From Brasilonema sp. UFV-L1 (GTDB taxonomy: Bacteria > Cyanobacteriota > Cyanobacteriia > Cyanobacteriales > Nostocaceae), in assembly GCF_012912105.1 (NCBI RefSeq), contig NZ_QMEA01000035.1:1903-50717 (forward strand): a DNA stretch of 48,815 bases, in the 5' to 3' direction. The notes under the pieces are model-generated. The model was not told the origin of the DNA. It did no database searches and worked only from the letters and a program-made list of their open reading frames with translations. The translations under genes were made by a program, and so were the position numbers. Below are positions 44,296 through 48,815 of the stretch, piece after piece. Positions within the stretch are counted from its first letter, which is position 1. Every line of letters starts with the position of its first letter.

Positions 44296-44940
44296 ATGGC
44301 ACAAACAGAAGCGATTTGGAAACCAACGGTATTCGCTCGTAAACTTACGGGTAGAATCAGATACTTTTTCTATCAACTTTCAGTTGCTCGGTTTCGTGGA
44401 TTTGATTTGTATCTCAATTCTCCAGATCGCCTCGTTTTAGAAGATGTGATTATTCCTTACTTTGTCTCCCGTTCTGAATATCACAAAATACTTTTTATTG
44501 GGTGCGATTGGTACACCAAACCTTATCGAAAGTTATTTAAAAACAAGGAATACTGGACAATAGAAATTGAGGAATGGAAGAAAAGATACGGCTCGCAAAG
44601 ACATATTGTTGACAGTTTCTTGAATTTGAGTCGTCACATAGAAAGTGGTTATTTCGATGTGCTCATTTATAATGGGGTTTTTGGACACGGAATCAACACC
44701 AAAGAGGATACTGAAGAGTCATTTCATCAATGCTTTAATGCTCTTCGTCAAGGAGGTATTTTAGTCTTTGGGTGGAATAATGTACCTCAGTATAGACCTA
44801 TTTCTGTGACTACCGAGTGTGATAATTTAAAGAAATTTGAAGACTACTTTTTTGAACCTTTATCCACTGCTGAATACCTAGTACCCAATACAGAATACAA
44901 GCATACATTTCATTTTTATCAAAAGCCTGTGGCAAATTAA
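44296..44940 (+). CDS. Methyltransferase-like protein
   Basis: The protein has 214 residues. It has the strand order of a class I SAM-dependent methyltransferase: HKILFIGCDWYTKPYRK in place of the glycine-rich motif I, YWTIEIEEW at strand 2, FDVLIYNGVFGHGINT at strand 4 and FNALRQGGILVFGWN at strand 5. The usual GxGxG is weakened to GCDWYTK, so cofactor binding is uncertain. It may be an LPS or exopolysaccharide-type methyltransferase. The N-terminal basic segment could attach it to a membrane, but no real helix is present. Confidence 0.65.
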   Translation: MAQTEAIWKPTVFARKLTGRIRYFFYQLSVARFRGFDLYLNSPDRLVLEDVIIPYFVSRSEYHKILFIGCDWYTKPYRKLFKNKEYWTIEIEEWKKRYGSQRHIVDSFLNLSRHIESGYFDVLIYNGVFGHGINTKEDTEESFHQCFNALRQGGILVFGWNNVPQYRPISVTTECDNLKKFEDYFFEPLSTAEYLVPNTEYKHTFHFYQKPVAN

Positions 44941-44949
44941 AAATCGAAT

Positions 44950-45768
44950 CTAAACATTTTTTGGGCGATAAACTTCACCAAATGAATGGTCAGTATTGAC
45001 TGAAATCACTAAATCAACAAAAGTCGGAGATTTCACTAACGGATTGATGAACAGTTCTGGGTGGAGAGAACGCCAAAAGTAGTACACAAATTGCTCCACC
45101 TCTTGTTCACTCATTCCTGATTGTTCAGCAGCAATCATTTGCCGTTCTGCCTGTTTGCGCCACTCTAAAGAAAGTCGATAATCTTTAGGATACAGCAAAA
45201 TCAGGTTATCCAACAGCTCCCATAGTGGAAGGTAGTTGCCGAGTTTGCTATTCATCTCACGGGCAAACCTTTTATCCTCATCTGTAAGAATTGGCGGCGG
45301 TGCGGTATCAAACACAGTAGGATCAATTGGTCGTACACCTACAAACCAACCTTCAAACAAGACAATATCCACATTCTCCACGATTTCCGGAGTTGTTCGA
45401 TCGCCAGCGCCCGAATGGAGAGATTTATCAAAGCGGGGGACTGTAACAGGAGTTTTGCACTCGCGGATCTGGCGCAGTACTTTTAAACCTAATTCTACAT
45501 CGTGTGTTCCTGGAGGACCACGCCAAATTAAGCGCGGGTCTTTCTGTTTTAATGCTAATCGCTCATCATATGTTTTGTACAAGTCATCTAAAGATAGACT
45601 CAGAGTGCGATATCCCAATTGTGTGAGAGTTTGGGACAAAAGGTTACACATTGTCGTTTTGCCCGTTCCTTGTCCTCCTAGAATACCTTGTATGAGAGGA
45701 CGCCCTAACTGTTGGCGATCAGATACCAGTTCTTTTGCTAAAGATAAGCACAAATTATTATTAGTCAT
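44950..45768 (-). CDS. D-glycerate 3-kinase, P-loop type
   Basis: The protein has 272 residues of the P-loop kinase fold, Walker A GGQGTGKTTMCNLL and the following strand LSLSLDDLY. WRGPPGTHDVELGLKVL and VDIVLFEGWFVGVRP, plus a lid-like PKDYRLSLEWRKQAE, are features of the plant/cyanobacterial glycerate 3-kinase that closes the photorespiratory pathway by phosphorylating glycerate. It is not related to bacterial GarK. The start ATG 45768 is clear. The gene converges with the methyltransferase-like gene. Confidence 0.88.
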   Translation of the reverse strand: MTNNNLCLSLAKELVSDRQQLGRPLIQGILGGQGTGKTTMCNLLSQTLTQLGYRTLSLSLDDLYKTYDERLALKQKDPRLIWRGPPGTHDVELGLKVLRQIRECKTPVTVPRFDKSLHSGAGDRTTPEIVENVDIVLFEGWFVGVRPIDPTVFDTAPPPILTDEDKRFAREMNSKLGNYLPLWELLDNLILLYPKDYRLSLEWRKQAERQMIAAEQSGMSEQEVEQFVYYFWRSLHPELFINPLVKSPTFVDLVISVNTDHSFGEVYRPKNV

Positions 45769-45773
45769 GAATT

Positions 45774-45919
45774 AGAAGTCAGGAGTCAGAAATCAGAAGT
45801 CAGAAGTCACCTCACAGAGTTGGGAGAGTTAGGGGAGAAAATACTTCTTCCACGCGAAGCAATCTCAAAATTCACGCATTAAAGAATCTTTTTTTGAATT
45901 TTGAATTTTGAATTTTGAA
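45774..45919. repeat. Two heptamer tandem arrays (STRR)
   Basis: Five units of AGAAGTC type lie at 45774-45808, and four perfect TTTTGAA units at 45892-45919. Both have a 7-base period. They occupy the gap between glycerate kinase and the Ycf20 homologue. Confidence 0.85.
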
Positions 45920-45949
45920 TTCCTCCGCAGGAGGTCTCCCCATCTCTCT

Positions 45950-46282
45950 TCACGAGCCAAGTTTGAACGCTTCTAGAAACAGACTGTAGGTCAGACCAAT
46001 TTTAAGGATATTAAGAGATTCTACCCAAAGCGCTTGTCGCTCTCGTATGCTACGACCATAAAATATTCTACTACTAATATCTGTCAAGACCACTAGAAAC
46101 CCAGCAATCACAATGTCCCATTCAGCAGTTTGTCCAGCTGTCGTTGCTACTGCGCTTCCCAGAAAAAAGCCGAACAAAAAACTAATGATCAGAACTGACA
46201 ACCGTCGCCAAGGATTGAAAAACCATAGCCTCAAGCGCAATGCGATCGTACTCAATAAGTTGTTTAGACGTGTGTTTTGCAT
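45950..46282 (-). CDS. ycf20: Ycf20/DUF565 family membrane protein
   Basis: The protein has 110 residues from ATG 46282 (MQNTRLNNLLSTIALRL), the usual start of this family; a longer frame to 46330 exists but looks unlikely. Two membrane segments are present (LSVLIISFLFGFFLGSAVA and WDIVIAGFLVVLTDISSRIF). Homologues occur in plastid genomes and cyanobacteria; in plants and algae the family is linked with non-photochemical quenching. The function here is unknown, and it is probably in the thylakoid or cytoplasmic membrane. Confidence 0.85.
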   Translation of the reverse strand: MQNTRLNNLLSTIALRLRLWFFNPWRRLSVLIISFLFGFFLGSAVATTAGQTAEWDIVIAGFLVVLTDISSRIFYGRSIRERQALWVESLNILKIGLTYSLFLEAFKLGS

Positions 46283-46396
46283 GAATGGAACTTCCGCAAT
46301 AACTGGAGTTGTGGGAAAGTGGTGCTGCAAGAGGCATTATGAATTTTGGCATTTTCCTACCTGCTTTAAAGGTATAGTCAAGAAATCATGACATAT

Positions 46397-46612
46397 TTAT
46401 CTATGGAGGATATCTGGCATAGCGTATGCTTGCTTAAATAGTATTGTGGGTATCTTTTGGATTTTCAGCAACCATACAAAATATATACTTTTCTTCGTTG
46501 TGAGCAACAGCACTGCTGTTTTGCTCAAACAAGCTACATGATATATTTCACGCACTAGTTCCCAAACAGCCTTAGGTGGGCAACTTTCTTGAGATTGCCC
46601 CCAGTACAGCAC
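46397..46612 (-). CDS. Possible small protein, 71 residues
   Basis: An open minus-strand frame encodes a peptide with PPKAVWELVREIYHVACLSK and a hydrophobic centre (VLLLTTKKSIYFVWLL). The composition looks more protein-like than chance shadows, and it is in a stretch with no other gene. I do not recognise a family, and there is no ribosome binding site worth reporting. Treat as a weak call. Confidence 0.25.
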   Translation of the reverse strand: MLYWGQSQESCPPKAVWELVREIYHVACLSKTAVLLLTTKKSIYFVWLLKIQKIPTILFKQAYAMPDILHR

Positions 46613-46674
46613 AACAGAAATAACTATTAGAAAGAAGTTAAAATCCGGGCGGGAAAATCATTTCTTTCTCCTGA

Positions 46675-46780
46675 ATTCTGACTCCTTGGCGGAGCGTAAG
46701 CGTGGCTTTGCTCCTGGAGCGCGGAGCGGGACGCAGCGGAGCCACCAGCCGCTCCGCCTCCGGTCCATTCTGACTCTTTG
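46675..46780. repeat. GC-rich repeat bordered by ATTCTGACTC direct repeats
   Basis: ATTCTGACTCCTTG (46675-46688) and ATTCTGACTCTTTG (46767-46780) flank a GC-rich stretch of short repeats (GGAGCGCGGAGCGGGACGC, CCGCTCCGCC). The direct copies could be a duplicated target or part of the repeat. It lies upstream of the lipoprotein gene. Confidence 0.7.
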
Positions 46781-46848
46781 TACTGTTAGAACTAGGCTGT
46801 AACTTTGTCAACGCTACACAAAAATACTTATTAATATAATATATCACC

Positions 46849-47448
46849 ATGAAGCCGCCAGTGTATCATTACGCTGTTCTGGTAGGTTTTCCATTAGGAG
46901 TGCTCTTTCTACCAATGGGATGCCGTCAGACGAGTGTATCCTTTGAGTCAACGGAACCAGAACCATCTTCTCTACTGCCTATTCAGACACAACAGGAACA
47001 GAGTACAGCGTCACCAGCTTCCTCAGTATCCGTAAAAAGTTCTCAAGTCGAAAGCAGCAGTAGGAAGATCAACCGTAACGTTATGACATCTCAACAAGGA
47101 TCAAGTGGGAAAGCAGCGAATCCAGGAACTTTAAGGATGAGCAATCAAACCAATCAACCTGTGCGCCTTGCTCTATTGTCGCGGCGTTCTCTAAACAAAG
47201 GCTCTTCCTCTGGACAAACTAAAGATGCTGTCCCAGCACACTGGGATTTTGCTCCACAAGAAGGTAATGAGAAAGGGCTGATTCTAGCTTTGCCTAACGG
47301 TCAGTTAGAACTGCAAAAGGGAGATATTTTAGTTGCCTTTGCACAGGATGGTTCCCGTCGCTACTGGGGTCCATATGTTGTTGGAGAAACTTCTTTACCA
47401 AGTTGGAATTCCCAAAACAAAGAATGGCAACTTATTCTTAGTCCTTAG
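46849..47448 (+). CDS. Predicted lipoprotein, unknown function
   Basis: The protein has 199 residues. It has a short signal peptide ending in the lipobox LPMGC (Cys about residue 25), so a lipid-anchored envelope location is expected. A Ser/Pro/Gln-rich linker (residues 30-85) is followed by a compact domain beginning MSNQTNQPVRLALLSRRSL and ending GDILVAFAQDGSRRYWGPYVVGE. I do not recognise the family. The last codons and TAG stop are made by a heptamer repeat (47438-47465). Confidence 0.8.
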   Translation: MKPPVYHYAVLVGFPLGVLFLPMGCRQTSVSFESTEPEPSSLLPIQTQQEQSTASPASSVSVKSSQVESSSRKINRNVMTSQQGSSGKAANPGTLRMSNQTNQPVRLALLSRRSLNKGSSSGQTKDAVPAHWDFAPQEGNEKGLILALPNGQLELQKGDILVAFAQDGSRRYWGPYVVGETSLPSWNSQNKEWQLILSP

Positions 47449-47465
47449 TCTTTAGTCTTTAGTCA
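47438..47465. repeat. Heptamer short tandem repeat overlapping a stop codon
   Basis: Four units of TTAGTC[C/T/A] type lie at 47438-47465. They overlap the end of the lipoprotein gene and supply its last residues and stop. Confidence 0.8.
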
Positions 47466-47638
47466 TGAGTGAGCTACTGTGGGAGACTTGTCTCCCAACT
47501 TAAGTGGACTGGCGTCAAGTAGCGAACCCAGAGCGTGTAGTCTTGATGATCTGGAACCCAAAAGCTGAGCCACAGTCATCTTGATTAATTTCGCATTTAG
47601 ACTATTGTTGATTTATTTGATTCTATTAGTACTCACTA

Positions 47639-48815
47639 ATGATTAAGGACTATATAGGCAAACGTCCATTTCTCATTGTCACTCTGTCGATTTTATGGTT
47701 AGTTTTGATTGGTGGAGTGGCGTTTTTTTGGCATTTGGGCAGTATTGGCTTGATTGATGAGACAGAGCCTCTGTTTGCTGAAGCCTCGCGCCAGATGTTT
47801 GTTACAGGTGACTGGATTACTCCGTTTTTCAACGGCGAAACTCGTTTTGATAAACCGGCTTTAATTTATTGGTGTCAGGCGATCGCCTACTGGATTTTTG
47901 GAGTCAATGAATGGGCAGTGCGTTTACCTTCGGCGCTTGCTGCTATGGGTCTAATTAGTTTGGCATTTTACACCATACAGTGGCATTTTGCAAGAGAAGA
48001 TTACCTAAAGCAAAGGATTCGTCCGACTCGACGCTGGTTAACTGCTGCTTTAGGAGCCGCTATTATGGCACTGAGTCCACAAATGATTGTCTGGGGGAGA
48101 ACGGGCGTTTCTGATATGTTGCTCGTGGGCTGTATGGACTCGGCTTTATTGTGCTTTTTTCTCGGCTATGCCCAACCTTCGGACTCAGATGTGAAAGCAC
48201 GGTGGTATTTAGCTTTTTATATTCTGATTGCGGGTGCAATTTTAACCAAAGGACCAGTGGGAATTGTTTTACCTGCGCTGATTATCGGTCTATTTTTGCT
48301 TTATTTAGGAAATGCAAAAACAGTTTTACGCGAAATGCGTCCCCTTACAGGTTTGCTGATTACCTTGTGCTTATCGGTACCTTGGTATTTATTAGTTATT
48401 TGGCGCAATGGCGAAAATTATATTAATTCGTTTTTTGGATATCACAATCTTGAACGTTTTACAAGTGTTGTCAATCGTCACTCAGCACCTTGGTATTTTT
48501 ATTTTTTAGTTGTGTTACTAGGTTTTGCACCATACTCAGTATACTTGCCTTTGGCAATGGCAAAGCTGAAATTTTGGCAGCGAAACTACTGGCGATCGCA
48601 AGAACGCTCTAGTCAACTTGGGTTATTTGCCTTTGTCTGGTTTGTTGGTGTTTTTGGCTTCTTCACGATTGCTGTCACTAAACTTCCTAGCTACGTATTG
48701 CCCTTAATGCCAGCAGCAGCTATTTTGGTAGCTTTGTTATGGGGTGACTTGCTCAAGGGAGCGAGACTAAGGAGAGTAGGGGGCAAGGGGTCCCCTCTGG
48801 GGTTGGGGGCTGTAG
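47639..48815 (+). CDS. Glycosyltransferase family 39 (ArnT-like), incomplete at right edge
   Basis: 392 codons are visible from ATG 47639 to the window end with no stop. The first membrane helix is LIVTLSILWLVLIGGVAFFW. The motif GLIDETEPLFAEASRQM is the acidic catalytic loop of GT39/ArnT proteins and FNGETRFDKPALIYW follows it. At least eight membrane segments are seen. These enzymes transfer a sugar from a lipid-phosphate donor to an acceptor outside the membrane. The last residues are low complexity (GSPLGLGAV from a GC-rich stretch), so a repeat may have entered the gene near the edge. Confidence 0.88.
   Translation, partial: MIKDYIGKRPFLIVTLSILWLVLIGGVAFFWHLGSIGLIDETEPLFAEASRQMFVTGDWITPFFNGETRFDKPALIYWCQAIAYWIFGVNEWAVRLPSALAAMGLISLAFYTIQWHFAREDYLKQRIRPTRRWLTAALGAAIMALSPQMIVWGRTGVSDMLLVGCMDSALLCFFLGYAQPSDSDVKARWYLAFYILIAGAILTKGPVGIVLPALIIGLFLLYLGNAKTVLREMRPLTGLLITLCLSVPWYLLVIWRNGENYINSFFGYHNLERFTSVVNRHSAPWYFYFLVVLLGFAPYSVYLPLAMAKLKFWQRNYWRSQERSSQLGLFAFVWFVGVFGFFTIAVTKLPSYVLPLMPAAAILVALLWGDLLKGARLRRVGGKGSPLGLGAV

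Overview
The window is a piece of a filamentous (Nostocales-type) cyanobacterial chromosome. The signs are frequent GCGATCGC (HIP1) octamers, heptameric short tandem repeats between genes, and typical cyanobacterial genes: a Ycf20 homologue, a DevC-type exporter relic, a CHASE2 Ser/Thr kinase, a LabA-type NYN protein and a 'plant-type' glycerate kinase. I saw no rRNA or tRNA gene, CRISPR array or prophage.

Layout. 0.1-3.5 kb (minus): a three-gene operon encoding an inactive-STAND-like protein, a MoxR AAA+ ATPase and a membrane-anchored vWA protein, which resembles the MoxR-vWA class of NTPase-dependent conflict systems. A PD-(D/E)xK-like nuclease candidate (4.0-4.7 kb, plus) is divergent from it. 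Next is a RAYT (Y1 transposase) gene bracketed by its own palindromes. 5.5-15.4 kb: ABC-2 permease, DHA2-type MFS pump, a 1724-residue hybrid histidine kinase with eight PAS domains, and an ABC exporter. 15.6-20.2 kb: a coiled-coil protein with its own putative operator, a small unknown, a lone receiver, and a CHASE2-Ser/Thr kinase. 20.2-21.7 kb: a long gene-free stretch holding a terminator-like hairpin and a roughly 370-nt highly structured RNA candidate, possibly of the HEARO/omega-RNA type but with no IscB gene beside it. 21.7-23.9 kb: NYN protein and leuA. 24.0-28.6 kb (minus): a five-gene redox operon (SDR, NmrA-like, SDR, catalase-like, SDR). 28.7-32.4 kb: a MocR regulator gene split by an in-frame TGA inside a 27-nt repeat insertion, facing two tandem GNAT acetyltransferases and a PNPOx-like flavoprotein across a set of AAAGTGG boxes. 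33-36.5 kb: alpha/beta hydrolase, sufE, a MITE-like element, a small ferredoxin, cobQ. 36.7-38.5 kb: an IS607-family element (serine recombinase TnpA plus a TnpB without zinc-ribbon cysteines). 38.6-48.8 kb: housekeeping and hypothetical genes (peroxiredoxin Q, clpB, glycerate kinase, ycf20) and a glycosyltransferase-39 gene that runs off the right edge.

The main themes are repeat pressure and mobile-element relatives. Small palindromic repeats have inserted between genes and inside reading frames (mocR, the PNPOx-like gene, tnpA), some of them adding exact 27-nt in-frame blocks. Relatives of IS200/IS605/IS607 biology appear three times: the RAYT, the IS607 TnpB, and the orphan omega-RNA-like locus. 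The best candidates for an under-described system are the MoxR/vWA/inactive-STAND operon and the orphan structured RNA.
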